Part shown: piece after piece, positions 41,823-50,403 of the stretch | How the letters are laid out: every line of letters starts with the position of its first letter | Numbering within the stretch: the first letter of the stretch is position 1 | Assembly: GCF_016401385.1 (NCBI RefSeq) | Contig: NZ_JAEACF010000001.1 | Span: forward strand, 310,001 to 374,000 | Direction: 5' to 3' | Origin: Fictibacillus halophilus | Lineage (GTDB): Bacteria > Bacillota > Bacilli > Bacillales > Fictibacillaceae | DNA: 64,000 nucleotides | The notes under the pieces: model-generated | Told to the model about the DNA's origin: nothing | The model's input: the letters and a program-made list of their open reading frames with translations, nothing else | Database searches by the model: none | Made by a program: the position numbers and the translations under genes

Positions 41823-42794
41823 ATGAAACTAAAAGGAATTCACCATGTTTCCGCGCTAACTGCAAAAGCACCTGAGAACTTTAAATTCTATACAGAGGTA
41901 ATGGGATTAAGACTGATCAAGAAAACTGTAAATCAGGATGACACAAGCGTCTATCATTTGTTTTATGGCGATGAGAAAGGAAATCCAGGAACAGAGCTTA
42001 CGTTTTTTGAAATTCCGATGGCTGGAAGAAACCATGATGGGAACAACAGCATCTCTGCTATTTCACTTCGTGTAAAAAATGATGATGCTCTACACTTTTG
42101 GAAAGAGCGTTTAAAAGAACATGGAATTGAATCAGAACATATTAAGGTGCGCGCAGGTCGTAACACTTTGGCATTTAGAGATCCTGAAGGTCAGAGGATG
42201 ATCTTAGTTTCTGATGAAAACAACAGGGGTGTTGCAGGAGGACAGCCGTGGAGTAAAAGTACAACACCAGAAGAATATGCAGTAGTTGGGCTAGGTCCTG
42301 TAAGGTTAACTGTTCCTGCAGCTGAACCAACTGTTGGAGTGCTAACAGAACTATTAGGTTTTAAACAAACTGTAAGCTACGAACCTGAAGTGGAAGGTCA
42401 ACCTGAAATCATTGTTTTAGAAACAGGTGAAGGGGGTAGCGGTGCTGAAATTCACGTAGAAGAACGAAATGACCTCCCTCAAGAACGACTTGGTCGAGGT
42501 GGAGTGCACCATGTAGCCTTTCGAGTAGATAATGAAGAAGAGCTTCATGAATGGATTGAAAAAGTAAAAACATCTCGGTTTCCGAATTCTGGATTTGTAG
42601 ATCGTTTCTATTTTAAATCTCTATATTTCCGTGAACCAAATCGCATCCTTTTTGAACTTGCAACAGATGGTCCCGGATTTGATACAGATGAAGAGTTAGA
42701 ACATCTAGGAGAATCACTTGCACTACCTCCTTTTTTAGAACCACATCGTGAAGAAATTGAGGGAAAATTAAAACCACTTAACACAAAACAATAG
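41823..42794 (+). CDS. VOC-family ring-cleaving dioxygenase, MhqO/MhqA-like
   Basis: A 323-residue protein with two vicinal-oxygen-chelate modules (about residues 1-140 and 150-290). LKGIHHVSALTAKAPENFKF is the first metal-His strand, GVHHVAFRVDN the second His, and RILFELATDGPGF the Glu ligand. It resembles B. subtilis MhqA/MhqO/YkcA, thiol-stress enzymes that open hydroquinone rings. AAGAGGG supports ATG 41823. Single gene, terminator at 42806. No MarR-type MhqR regulator is adjacent. Confidence 0.9.
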   Translation: MKLKGIHHVSALTAKAPENFKFYTEVMGLRLIKKTVNQDDTSVYHLFYGDEKGNPGTELTFFEIPMAGRNHDGNNSISAISLRVKNDDALHFWKERLKEHGIESEHIKVRAGRNTLAFRDPEGQRMILVSDENNRGVAGGQPWSKSTTPEEYAVVGLGPVRLTVPAAEPTVGVLTELLGFKQTVSYEPEVEGQPEIIVLETGEGGSGAEIHVEERNDLPQERLGRGGVHHVAFRVDNEEELHEWIEKVKTSRFPNSGFVDRFYFKSLYFREPNRILFELATDGPGFDTDEELEHLGESLALPPFLEPHREEIEGKLKPLNTKQ

Positions 42795-42805
42795 ACCTTC
42801 CATGG

Positions 42806-42837
42806 CCTGAATCTTAACGGATTCAGGTTTATTTTTG
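42806..42837 (+). terminator. Rho-independent terminator
   Basis: CCTGAATC (42806-42813) pairs with GATTCAGG (42820-42827) around TTAACG, then TTTATTTTTG. Confidence 0.8.
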
Positions 42838-42935
42838 TTATAGAAATTTTTTGGGCGAGAACGCATCATAAAAAAAGTATTTTGGGAAAAATTAAAAAGC
42901 GTTACAACAATTAAGATATAAGGAGATGTCACAAG

Positions 42936-43736
42936 ATGTATTGGCAAAAAAATGCAAAGAATATTTCAAAATATGTGAGTGCCTTTGTTCTGGCATTAGC
43001 TCTACTATTAGGTACTTCAAACGCAGCTTCTGCAGTTGGGAAGAATGCAAAAGGTCCAGATGTATACGCGATTCAATCCATGCTTAAGTCCTTAGGCAGT
43101 TATTCTGGAAAAATAAATGGTTACTATAACGCATCTACAGTGAAGGGTGTAAAGTATTTTCAAAAGAGTCATGGACTACCTGTGACAGGATCAGTTGACG
43201 CTCGTACGTATCAATCAATTCTTTACGCTTACTCTTCTTTAAAATTACCTAAAGTTCGTCAAGGCGGCGGAGCAGGTCAAGGTGGCGGAGCAGGCCAAGG
43301 CGGCGGAGCAGGTCAAGGCGGCGGAGCAGGTCAAGGCGGCGGAGCAGGTCAAGGTGGCGGAGCAGGCCAAGGCGGCGGAGCAGGTCAAGGCGGCGGAGCA
43401 GGTCAAGGCGGCGGAGCAGGTCAAGGCGGCGGAGCAGGTCAAGGCGGCGGAGCAGGCCAAGGCGGCGGAGCAGGTCAAGGCGGCGGAGCAGGCCAAGGTG
43501 GCGGAGCAGGCCAAATTGAACAAGGTGAAGGTCAGCAACAGGAACAGCAACAAGGTGAGCAAGAAAAGGGCCAAGAGCAGCAAGTTCCAAAGCAGATGGA
43601 AGAAAAAGGTGAGACTCCTCAAGCACCTGAAGCACCTAAACAAGATATGCAACAAAAAGATTCAAAACCAAGTCCAAGTGTTCAACCTGGGAAAAGCGGT
43701 CCATCACCAGGAATGAAAGATAATGGAAAAGACTGA
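42936..43736 (+). CDS. Secreted peptidoglycan-binding protein with Gly-rich hexapeptide repeats
   Basis: A 266-residue exported protein. The signal peptide (residues 1 to about 33) ends AASA. A PG_binding_1 domain follows (about 37-95; GPDVYAIQSMLKSLGSYSG, GYYNASTVKGVKYFQKSHGL and TGSVDARTYQSIL). Residues about 110-193 are 14 exact copies of GGGAGQ, then a Gln/Glu-rich stretch and a Pro/Lys/Ser-rich tail. The domain would anchor it to the wall and the repeat would be a flexible, collagen- or silk-like spacer. No catalytic domain is seen. Strong site TAAGGAGATG before ATG 42936. Confidence 0.85.
   Translation: MYWQKNAKNISKYVSAFVLALALLLGTSNAASAVGKNAKGPDVYAIQSMLKSLGSYSGKINGYYNASTVKGVKYFQKSHGLPVTGSVDARTYQSILYAYSSLKLPKVRQGGGAGQGGGAGQGGGAGQGGGAGQGGGAGQGGGAGQGGGAGQGGGAGQGGGAGQGGGAGQGGGAGQGGGAGQGGGAGQGGGAGQIEQGEGQQQEQQQGEQEKGQEQQVPKQMEEKGETPQAPEAPKQDMQQKDSKPSPSVQPGKSGPSPGMKDNGKD
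43263..43514 (+). repeat. 14 tandem copies of an 18-bp repeat (GGGAGQ)
   Basis: Unit GGCGGCGGAGCAGGTCAA repeats 14 times without indels (252 bp). Variation is confined to GGC/GGT in the first Gly codon and GGT/GGC in the last, all synonymous. G+C is much higher than around it. The low divergence suggests recent expansion, so copy number probably varies among strains. Confidence 0.95.
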
Positions 43737-43772
43737 AAAACAAGTATGAAAAAAAGATTTTAAATGAAAATA

Positions 43773-43806
43773 ACAAAGAGGTCATATTCGTGATCTCTTT
43801 GTTTTT
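43773..43806 (+). terminator. Rho-independent terminator
   Basis: ACAAAGAGGTC (43773-43783) pairs with GATCTCTTTGT (43792-43802) with one G-U pair, then TTTT. Confidence 0.85.
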
Positions 43807-43843
43807 ATGAATAAGAGAAATAATTAATCGGAGTGATCGATCG

Positions 43844-44782
43844 ATGTTGCAAGTATGGTTAGCTGGACTTCTTCTATTATCAACAACTGTTGAACAAAAC
43901 GCTGAAAAGTTAATCGTGAATCAGGAAGGGCAAAAGCTTGCAGAAGTAAGCCGGAAACAGTTCGAAGGTTCAATTCCTGGATTTCCAATGATCGATGACA
44001 CAAAATATAATCAGTTCGTTGATTTGCTCGAAAAAAGATCATATAAAGCACCTGTTAACGCTAAATTAAATGATTATGGAGGTATTATACCCGGACAAGT
44101 TGGTTATAAATTAAATCGAAAAATATTTAAAGAAAAGTTTTACACGTATTTTTTTGAAAATGGATCTCAAAAAATAGATGTGCCTGAAATGAATATCTAC
44201 CCAAAAGTAGATACAGAAGTATTAGCTCATATTAAGAACCAGCAAATTGGGCAATATGTTACATACTTTAATTCAAATAATAAGAGTCGAACAACAAATA
44301 TTGAACTTGCCGCAAAAGCTCTTGATAGTCATGTTGTTTTTCCTAATGAGACATTTTCATTCAACCAAGTCGTAGGCAGAAGAACGACCGCAAAAGGTTA
44401 CATGCGTGCACCGATCATCGTGAGAGGTGAATTGTCTGAAGGAATTGGTGGAGGAATATGCCAAGTATCCTCAACGTTGTTTAATGCTGTAGATCGGGCA
44501 GGACTAAAAATCGTTCAACGCTATTCGCACAGCAAACGTGTACCTTACGTACCATCAGGCAGAGATGCTACCGTCAGTTGGTATGGACCAGATTTTCAAT
44601 TTCAAAACAAATACAATCAGCCTATACTAATTCGTGCAAAACGTTATGGAGGGAGTTTAGTCATCAAACTTTATTCCTCTGAAATACTTGATCAAAGAAC
44701 TCGAAAAGTACCGAACGCACCAACTCATATACCTGAAGAAATACAAACGGAACAGAATGTGCATCTTTCTAACCCTAACTAA
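43844..44782 (+). CDS. VanW-family protein (YoaR-like)
   Basis: A 312-residue protein with a hydrophobic N-terminus (VWLAGLLLLSTTV) that is a signal or anchor. The VanW domain occupies about residues 140-290: TTNIELAAKALDSHVVFPNE, FSFNQVVGRRT, and GGGICQVSSTLFNAVDRAGL, the invariant G-G-G-x-C-Q-V-S-[ST]-T-L. VanW proteins are wall-associated and of unresolved function. CGGAGTG supports ATG 43844. The neighbouring upstream gene is also a secreted wall-binding protein, though a terminator separates them. Confidence 0.88.
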   Translation: MLQVWLAGLLLLSTTVEQNAEKLIVNQEGQKLAEVSRKQFEGSIPGFPMIDDTKYNQFVDLLEKRSYKAPVNAKLNDYGGIIPGQVGYKLNRKIFKEKFYTYFFENGSQKIDVPEMNIYPKVDTEVLAHIKNQQIGQYVTYFNSNNKSRTTNIELAAKALDSHVVFPNETFSFNQVVGRRTTAKGYMRAPIIVRGELSEGIGGGICQVSSTLFNAVDRAGLKIVQRYSHSKRVPYVPSGRDATVSWYGPDFQFQNKYNQPILIRAKRYGGSLVIKLYSSEILDQRTRKVPNAPTHIPEEIQTEQNVHLSNPN

Positions 44783-44838
44783 TTATTTAAAGTACAATAA
44801 TGTTGTAATCTATGTTTTTGAATGGGGGCTTGGATTGT

Positions 44839-45702
44839 TTGCAGACATTAGAAAAACTAACAGAGCGTTTTTGGTATCAAACACCTGTTTCAGAGACAGA
44901 TCGTCCTATTTTAGGAGCTGTTGTAGGAAACGAAATGACTTTGATGATTGATGGAGGCAACTCAGAGAATCACGCAGCGTATTTTTTAGATGAGTTAAGT
45001 AAAAAGGGTATTCGAGAACCAGATCTAGTGGTTATCACACACTGGCATTGGGATCATATTTTTGGATTGCCAGCATTAAACATTCCTTCAATTTCTTCAG
45101 CAGAAACAAAAATAAAAATGCAGGAACTCCTTCCTTTCTCTTGGAGTGATGAAGCTCTAGATGAGAGAGTCAAACAAGGTATTGAAATCGAATTTTGTGC
45201 AGAAGCGATAAAAAAAGAATTTCCAGATCACCGCAACATTAACATAAAGCTACCAACGATTACGTTTCATGAAAAGTTGGAGATCGATCTAGGTGGAGTA
45301 ACGTGTATTCTTGAACATGTTGGAGGAGACCATACAACAGATTCGATCATTGTTTACATAAAGGAAGAAAAGGTTTTATTTTTATCGGATTGTCTCTACG
45401 CAAATATGTACGCACCTAAAAATAACTATACGGTGGATCGATCCCTGAATCTGTTAGATCAACTTCAATCCTTTGACGCAGATTTTTATATTTTTTCTCA
45501 TTGGAAGGCTGCGACAAAACAAGAGTTTCAAACTGAAACATCCATGTTAAGAAGATTCGCGAACCTTACAAAAGAATTTGAAGGTAATCAACAAGCTATT
45601 GAAGAAGAATATAAAGTCCAAGTCAAACGGGAGCTAACTGAGGATGAACGTGAGACCTTACAGTTTTTTGTTAACGGTTTCAGCCTCAACATACATAAAT
45701 AG
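44839..45702 (+). CDS. Metallo-beta-lactamase-fold hydrolase
   Basis: A protein of about 287 residues. The dinuclear-metal motif THWHWDHIFGL (H-x-H-x-D-H) and VGGDHTTDSIIVYI, together with FLSDCLY and the late His in FSHWKA, are all present. Substrate unknown. TTG 44839 is the likely start, about 10 nt after GGGGG; ATG 44812, nine codons earlier in frame, has no ribosome binding site. It heads a closely spaced run of six genes (44.8-48.6 kb) with 11-28 bp gaps. Confidence 0.85.
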   Translation: MQTLEKLTERFWYQTPVSETDRPILGAVVGNEMTLMIDGGNSENHAAYFLDELSKKGIREPDLVVITHWHWDHIFGLPALNIPSISSAETKIKMQELLPFSWSDEALDERVKQGIEIEFCAEAIKKEFPDHRNINIKLPTITFHEKLEIDLGGVTCILEHVGGDHTTDSIIVYIKEEKVLFLSDCLYANMYAPKNNYTVDRSLNLLDQLQSFDADFYIFSHWKAATKQEFQTETSMLRRFANLTKEFEGNQQAIEEEYKVQVKRELTEDERETLQFFVNGFSLNIHK

Positions 45703-45716
45703 AATGGGAGAATATG

Positions 45717-46487
45717 ATGTTACAAGAATTTAAAGTAGCTATTAAACAATTGGGGGGAATAGAAAGGCAGATTCGAGTGTGTTTGCCTTTTGATTATAAG
45801 GACAGCCATGAGCATTACCCTGTACTGTATATGCATGATGGTCAAAATCTGTTTAATGATGAAGACGCTAGCTACGGTGTTTCATGGGGATTAGGTGATT
45901 ATCTAAAGACGAGTAAAACGCCTCTTATTATTGTAGGTATTGACTGTAATCATGAAGGCTTCGAGCGTTTTAATGAATACGCACCTTGGGAAAATCCGAC
46001 AGTGGGACCTGACCTTCTGAAATTTGAAGGGGTTTATGGAGGAAAAGGAGCAGCATACATTGAGTTCATTCTACACACGTTAAAGCCGTTGATTGATGAA
46101 ACATACAGAACGAAGCCTGATGAAACTTTAATGGCAGGCAGCTCGATGGGTGGTCTGATCTCCACGTATGCAGCTTGTCGCTACCCTCATATATTCAGCA
46201 GAGTAGCAAGTCTATCTTCAGCTTTTTGGTTCAATCAAACAGAGATTGAGAGTTTGATTAAAGAAAGTGATCTGAGCGGACTTAAAAGATTTTATATGGA
46301 TATCGGTACTGATGAGGACACATCAAAAGTGGATGCTGCTCATTACATCCGTTCCTCTGAAGAGGTTTATGAAGTCTTTAAGAGTAAGAGCCTCGACGTT
46401 AAATTTGAAATAATCAAAGGCGGAAAACATCATGAGACAGCTTGGCGTGAAAGGATGCCTGAAATCATTGATTATCTGATGAAGTAA
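45717..46487 (+). CDS. Putative esterase, alpha/beta hydrolase of the esterase D type
   Basis: A 256-residue hydrolase (PF00756-like). VLYMHDGQNLF is the oxyanion-side strand, AGSSMGGLIS contains the nucleophile Ser, GTDEDTSK near 200 is the acid, and GGKHHETAW contains the catalytic His. It resembles B. subtilis YbbA and the siderophore-ester hydrolases (Fes/IroE/BesA group), but a hydroxamate siderophore as made here has no ester to cut. ATG 45717 is 6 nt from GGGAG; an ATG 3 bp earlier is also possible. Confidence 0.87.
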   Translation: MLQEFKVAIKQLGGIERQIRVCLPFDYKDSHEHYPVLYMHDGQNLFNDEDASYGVSWGLGDYLKTSKTPLIIVGIDCNHEGFERFNEYAPWENPTVGPDLLKFEGVYGGKGAAYIEFILHTLKPLIDETYRTKPDETLMAGSSMGGLISTYAACRYPHIFSRVASLSSAFWFNQTEIESLIKESDLSGLKRFYMDIGTDEDTSKVDAAHYIRSSEEVYEVFKSKSLDVKFEIIKGGKHHETAWRERMPEIIDYLMK

Positions 46488-46501
46488 AGGGGAGATAAAG
46501 A

Positions 46502-46960
46502 TTGATTACATTTGAAAGAATGGACAACAAGCAGTATAAAGATTATTTAAAGTTTATGTTGCCTGATTATATTTGTGATACAGCTGAACATTATAACCTA
46601 GATACTGAGCTTGCTACTGAAAAAGCAGAGAAACAAATGGAACAACTGCTCCCAGATGAGGAAAAAACAGAAGGACAGCATTTGTTTCAAATTAAAAGCG
46701 AAAATGAACTAGCAGGTTACCTTTGGTTTCATGTTTCAAAAGAAGAGAAGAAAGCTTTTCTTTATCATATTTACGTGCTGGATGCATTCCGTAAGCGAGG
46801 GATTGCTCAAGCCGCTCTTCGCTTTTTTGAGAATGAATCAAAAGATGAAGGAGCTGACTATGTTGGTCTTCATGTATTTGGTTCGAACGAAAACGCAATT
46901 GCTCTATATACAAAGCTAGGCTATAAACAAGCATCCATATCGATGAACAAAGTTTTGTAA
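46502..46960 (+). CDS. GNAT-family acetyltransferase
   Basis: A 152-residue enzyme. FLYHIYVLDAFRKRGIAQAA (about residues 82-101) contains the R-x-x-G-x-A acetyl-CoA loop, and GLHVFGSNENAIALYTKLGY is the classical motif B. Target unknown. The start is TTG 46502 after GGGGAGA; 14 bp separate it from the esterase gene, so it is in the same operon. Confidence 0.88.
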   Translation: MITFERMDNKQYKDYLKFMLPDYICDTAEHYNLDTELATEKAEKQMEQLLPDEEKTEGQHLFQIKSENELAGYLWFHVSKEEKKAFLYHIYVLDAFRKRGIAQAALRFFENESKDEGADYVGLHVFGSNENAIALYTKLGYKQASISMNKVL

Positions 46961-46988
46961 ACGTTTAAAACAAGGGAGAGAGATAAAC

Positions 46989-47741
46989 ATGAGAAAAATT
47001 GGATTGCAACTATACTCCATACAAAAAGAGGCTGAAAAGAATTTACTAGGTACATTGGAAAAAGTAAAAAGCATTGGATATGACAGTGTACAATTTGCTG
47101 GATTGTTTGGAATATCTGCTAAAGAAGTAAAAAAGGTATTGAATGAAAATGCTTTAACGGTTGCTGGAGCTCATATTCCACTTCAGCAATTTTCTGGAGA
47201 TGCATTTAAAAAGCAAATGGAAGATCAACTTATCTTAGAGAATGATTTAATGATCATGCCATACTTAACGGAACATGAAAGAAGATCGATCGACGATTAC
47301 AAGCGTGTAGCAGACGTGTTGAACGAAGCCGGATTAAGAAGCAAAGAGTATGGAATCCGCGTTGCTTATCATAATCATGATTTCGAATTTTACGAGCTTG
47401 ATGGTAAGATGCCGTTCGATTTGCTCTTTCAAGAAACAGACGCTGATCTAGTGAAGATGGAACTCGATACGTATTGGGCAAAATATGCTGGGTTTGAGCC
47501 TGAAGAGCTTCTTAATAAGTATCGCTTCCGTTGTGTATCCCTTCACCTCAAAGATATGGTAGAGAAAAATGGTCAAAAACAGAGTACGATCGCTGGAACG
47601 GGAATTCTTGATATCGGTAGTTTCTTAAAATTAGCAGATGAACAGAAAGTAGATTATTGCGTGGTCGAGCAAGAACATTTTGAAGGAGATCTTCTTGCAG
47701 AAGTAGAAAAAGGTGTGCAGAACGTTAAAGCACTTTTATAG
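46989..47741 (+). CDS. Sugar phosphate isomerase/epimerase-like TIM barrel
   Basis: A 250-residue AP-endonuclease-2-like TIM-barrel protein. GLQLYSIQKEAEKN, SIGYDSVQFAGL, VAYHNHDFEFYELDG, KMELDTYWAKYAG and CVSLHLKDM place the expected metal-binding His/Glu/Asp residues (HNH, E-x-D, H-x-K-D), and VVEQEHFEG near the end supplies the last Glu. Family members act on inositol, tagatose or other sugars. GGGAGAGAG precedes ATG 46989. Substrate unknown. Confidence 0.88.
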   Translation: MRKIGLQLYSIQKEAEKNLLGTLEKVKSIGYDSVQFAGLFGISAKEVKKVLNENALTVAGAHIPLQQFSGDAFKKQMEDQLILENDLMIMPYLTEHERRSIDDYKRVADVLNEAGLRSKEYGIRVAYHNHDFEFYELDGKMPFDLLFQETDADLVKMELDTYWAKYAGFEPEELLNKYRFRCVSLHLKDMVEKNGQKQSTIAGTGILDIGSFLKLADEQKVDYCVVEQEHFEGDLLAEVEKGVQNVKALL

Positions 47742-47755
47742 AGGAGAAAACAGCT

Positions 47756-48163
47756 GTGGAGGATGTAGCATTTGCTTCTTATATAGAAAAGAAGCATTTT
47801 GAGCCGATTCAAGAACTAAACAAACAAGAAGGTTGGACACAATTAGTTGAAAGGTACAAAGAAACAAAACAAGCATGGAGTAGATCTACTATAGCCTATG
47901 TCATGTTAAAGAACGAAGAGGTAATAGGTTATGTACGAGGGCTAACAGATGAACACGTAACGCTCTATATATGCGAGATGCTGATCTCAAAGCCTTATCG
48001 AGGACTAGGATTAGGTGGAAAGCTGTTGAACATCATTCAAGCGAAGTATCCAACAGCACGTATGGAGATGGTTGCATCACGTATATCGCACACTTTTTAT
48101 GAAGGGCAAAATTTTAGACCTTTTTACGGATATCGAAGAACGTATGAAGAATGTAAATCTTAG
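47756..48163 (+). CDS. GNAT-family acetyltransferase
   Basis: A 135-residue GNAT protein. VIGYVRGLTDEHVTLYICEM and SKPYRGLGLGGKLLNII hold the acetyl-CoA loop (R-G-L-G-L-G-G), and EGQNFRPFYGYRR replaces the usual motif B ending. The start is GTG 47756 with GAGGAG about 9 nt upstream, 14 bp after the isomerase gene. Substrate unknown. Confidence 0.85.
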   Translation: MEDVAFASYIEKKHFEPIQELNKQEGWTQLVERYKETKQAWSRSTIAYVMLKNEEVIGYVRGLTDEHVTLYICEMLISKPYRGLGLGGKLLNIIQAKYPTARMEMVASRISHTFYEGQNFRPFYGYRRTYEECKS

Positions 48164-48175
48164 GAGGCGTCTTAA

Positions 48176-48568
48176 ATGAGTGAGAAAGTAACGAGTATCT
48201 CTGCTGTTCAAAGCCACATCAACAATGTATTCGTGCATGTAACTGATCTAAAAAAATCTGTAGAATGGTATGGTGATCTATTGGGGATAACGATAGATTT
48301 AAGTGAAGTGCAATCACCTGTACATAACATTCCAGTAACAGGACAAACAGGATTATCACTAGATGATCATACGTTTGACCCTTCTTTCCACCGATCACCT
48401 GGTTCTGGTCCTATGTTTAATCTATTTGCACCAGATATTGATGCAGCTTACAAAGAGCTACAAGGAAAAAACATGAAAGTCATTCGAGAGATTGAGTGGC
48501 ACGGTGAAGTAGCTTGGTTTAACGTGGAAGATCCAGATGGAAACGTGATAATGATTTGTAATTGCTAG
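48176..48568 (+). CDS. VOC-family (glyoxalase-like) protein
   Basis: A 130-residue single VOC module. HINNVFVHVTDLKKSVEWY is the first strand-helix with the metal His position, and AWFNVEDPDGNVIMIC is the last strand, where the common Glu ligand is not in its usual place. It could be a glyoxalase, resistance or binding protein. AGGAGG precedes ATG 48176. It is the last gene of the six-gene run, closed by a very strong terminator. Confidence 0.85.
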   Translation: MSEKVTSISAVQSHINNVFVHVTDLKKSVEWYGDLLGITIDLSEVQSPVHNIPVTGQTGLSLDDHTFDPSFHRSPGSGPMFNLFAPDIDAAYKELQGKNMKVIREIEWHGEVAWFNVEDPDGNVIMICNC

Positions 48569-48587
48569 CAACGAGATTTAAAACAAG

Positions 48588-48635
48588 CTGACCCATACTC
48601 GTACTTCATATGTACGAGTATGGGTCAGTTTTTTT
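48588..48635 (+). terminator. Strong terminator with a 17-bp perfect stem
   Basis: CTGACCCATACTCGTAC (48588-48604) pairs perfectly with GTACGAGTATGGGTCAG (48612-48628) around TTCATAT, then seven T. Confidence 0.95.
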
Positions 48636-48726
48636 GTGCAAAAACGAATAGCAGAATATTCTATCTATCAAGTATTTTCCTATTTGTGGTAAAGTGGATA
48701 ATAGAACGTTTTCGGGAGGAATCGAA

Positions 48727-50403
48727 ATGAGCGAGCAGAAAATAAATGAACTAAAAGAAGAGTTTGAGAATCTTGTAAGCGTAACCATAACTTCCATAGA
48801 TGATCTCATGAATTTTTTAAATCAGCAAAAAAGTGTTTACGAAAAAGTAGAAGAAGAGATGCTTAGACATTATATTGCATTCCAATGCCAAAGTAATAAC
48901 GACGAAATTAAGCAACAGTTTGAATTTAATCAGCAGCACATAAAGCCGATGTTGAAAAAGTACCAATCGATACTGGATGAGAAAGTACTAGAATCACCTT
49001 ATATGGCAGAACTGCAAGACGATGTTTTTGGAGAATATAAAAAGAAGCTGAGAACGCAATTTGCTCTTTTTCAAGAAGCCAACTTAGAAATAGAAAAACA
49101 AGAAGATGCTCTCACGAATCAATACTTTGAGGTCACTGGCAGTCTCTCTTCAAATTGGGAGGGAAAAGAAGTAACGATTAGTGAACTTTTTGTTCATATC
49201 AGAGATTCTAAGCGTGACATAAGAGAAAAAGCGATGAAAGCATTGTACGAGCCCATCTTGAAAGAAGAAGAGAAACTACAAAGTATTCTTGACGAGTTGA
49301 TTCAATTACGAGTGAAAAAAGCAGCGAACGCGGGTTTAGATGGTTTTAACGATTATATGTTCAAAAAATATTATAGATTTGACTATACGCCAGAGGATTG
49401 TAAGGAACTCGCTGAATCCATAAGAGAACATGTTCTTCCGATCACCATACAACTTCAAAAAGAGCATAAAGCTGAAATCGGAGTTGATGTTTATAAGCCA
49501 TGGGATGTTCAAGCGGAAGCAATCGGTCGAAAACCTTTACGACCGGTAAGTTCTGATGTGGAGCTGATCAATAAATCAGCGAAAGTTTTAAGCGAACTGG
49601 ATGTTACATTTGGTTCACTTGTCCATGAAATGAATGAGAAGAAACTTTTTGATTTAACGAGCAGAAAAGGAAAAGCACAGGGGGGATTCTGTGAATCACT
49701 ACCTGAAACTGGGCTTCCGTTTATCTTTATGAATATGTCTAACACGGATAGTGACCTAGTTGTTTTTATGCATGAGATGGGGCATGCGATTCACGATTTA
49801 TTGAAGAGTGATCAAGAATTATATGCTTATAAACAAATTCCAATGGAGTCCGCCGAGCTAGCTAGTATGAGTATGGAGCTTTTCACGATGGACCGTTGGA
49901 ATGAGTTCTACAAGACAGAAGAAGAACTAAATCGAGCGAAGAAAGATCAGCTAAAAGGGGCTTTGATGAGTCTTCCATATATTATGGTCATTGATCAATT
50001 TCAGCACTGGTTGTACCAACATCCTAATCATACGTGGGAAGAACGGACGAAGAAGTTTGGAGAATTGAAAGATCGCTATGATGCTTCAATCGTAGATTGG
50101 AAAGGGTATGAAGAATGGAAAGTAAAAGGGTGGTTCTATACCCTTCATATATATGAAGTTCCTTTTTATTTTGTTGAGTATGCGATTTCGCAACTTGGTG
50201 CTATTCAATTGTACAAAAATTATAAAGAAGATCCAGAGGGAACAATCAACAAATATAAAGAAGCACTGAAACTTGGAAGCTCTAAGTCACTTCCAGAAGT
50301 TTATAAAACAGCAGGTATCGAATTGGATTTTTCATCTAATAAAATTGCTGAACTTATGGAGTTTGTTGCAAAAGAATTAGATCTACTATCCGTCAGTAAA
50401 TAA
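48727..50403 (+). CDS. M3-family oligoendopeptidase
   Basis: A 558-residue zinc peptidase. The catalytic motif is MHEMGHAIHDL (H-E-x-G-H) with the third ligand Glu in PMESAELASMSMELF, 24-30 residues later. QGGFCESLPETGLPFIFMNM and YEVPFYFVEYAISQLGA are typical of PepF/M3 bacterial oligopeptidases. It lacks a signal peptide, so it works on peptides in the cytoplasm. GGGAGGA supports ATG 48727, 11 codons inside the longest frame. Monocistronic. Confidence 0.92.
   Translation: MSEQKINELKEEFENLVSVTITSIDDLMNFLNQQKSVYEKVEEEMLRHYIAFQCQSNNDEIKQQFEFNQQHIKPMLKKYQSILDEKVLESPYMAELQDDVFGEYKKKLRTQFALFQEANLEIEKQEDALTNQYFEVTGSLSSNWEGKEVTISELFVHIRDSKRDIREKAMKALYEPILKEEEKLQSILDELIQLRVKKAANAGLDGFNDYMFKKYYRFDYTPEDCKELAESIREHVLPITIQLQKEHKAEIGVDVYKPWDVQAEAIGRKPLRPVSSDVELINKSAKVLSELDVTFGSLVHEMNEKKLFDLTSRKGKAQGGFCESLPETGLPFIFMNMSNTDSDLVVFMHEMGHAIHDLLKSDQELYAYKQIPMESAELASMSMELFTMDRWNEFYKTEEELNRAKKDQLKGALMSLPYIMVIDQFQHWLYQHPNHTWEERTKKFGELKDRYDASIVDWKGYEEWKVKGWFYTLHIYEVPFYFVEYAISQLGAIQLYKNYKEDPEGTINKYKEALKLGSSKSLPEVYKTAGIELDFSSNKIAELMEFVAKELDLLSVSK

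Noticed and set aside
43245..43716. Long open frames on both strands over the GGGAGQ repeat (minus 43245-43655 and 43249-43635, plus 43282-43716)
   Set aside because: An 18-bp repeat without stops in any frame opens all frames; these frames have no ribosome binding site and only repeat-derived Leu/Ala/Cys or Ala/Glu/Lys text. The secreted protein frame has a signal peptide and a known domain.
45717..46487. A siderophore esterase serving the 9.9-kb operon
   Set aside because: The predicted siderophore has amide, not ester, linkages, there is no Fur box before this gene, and it lies 26 kb away.
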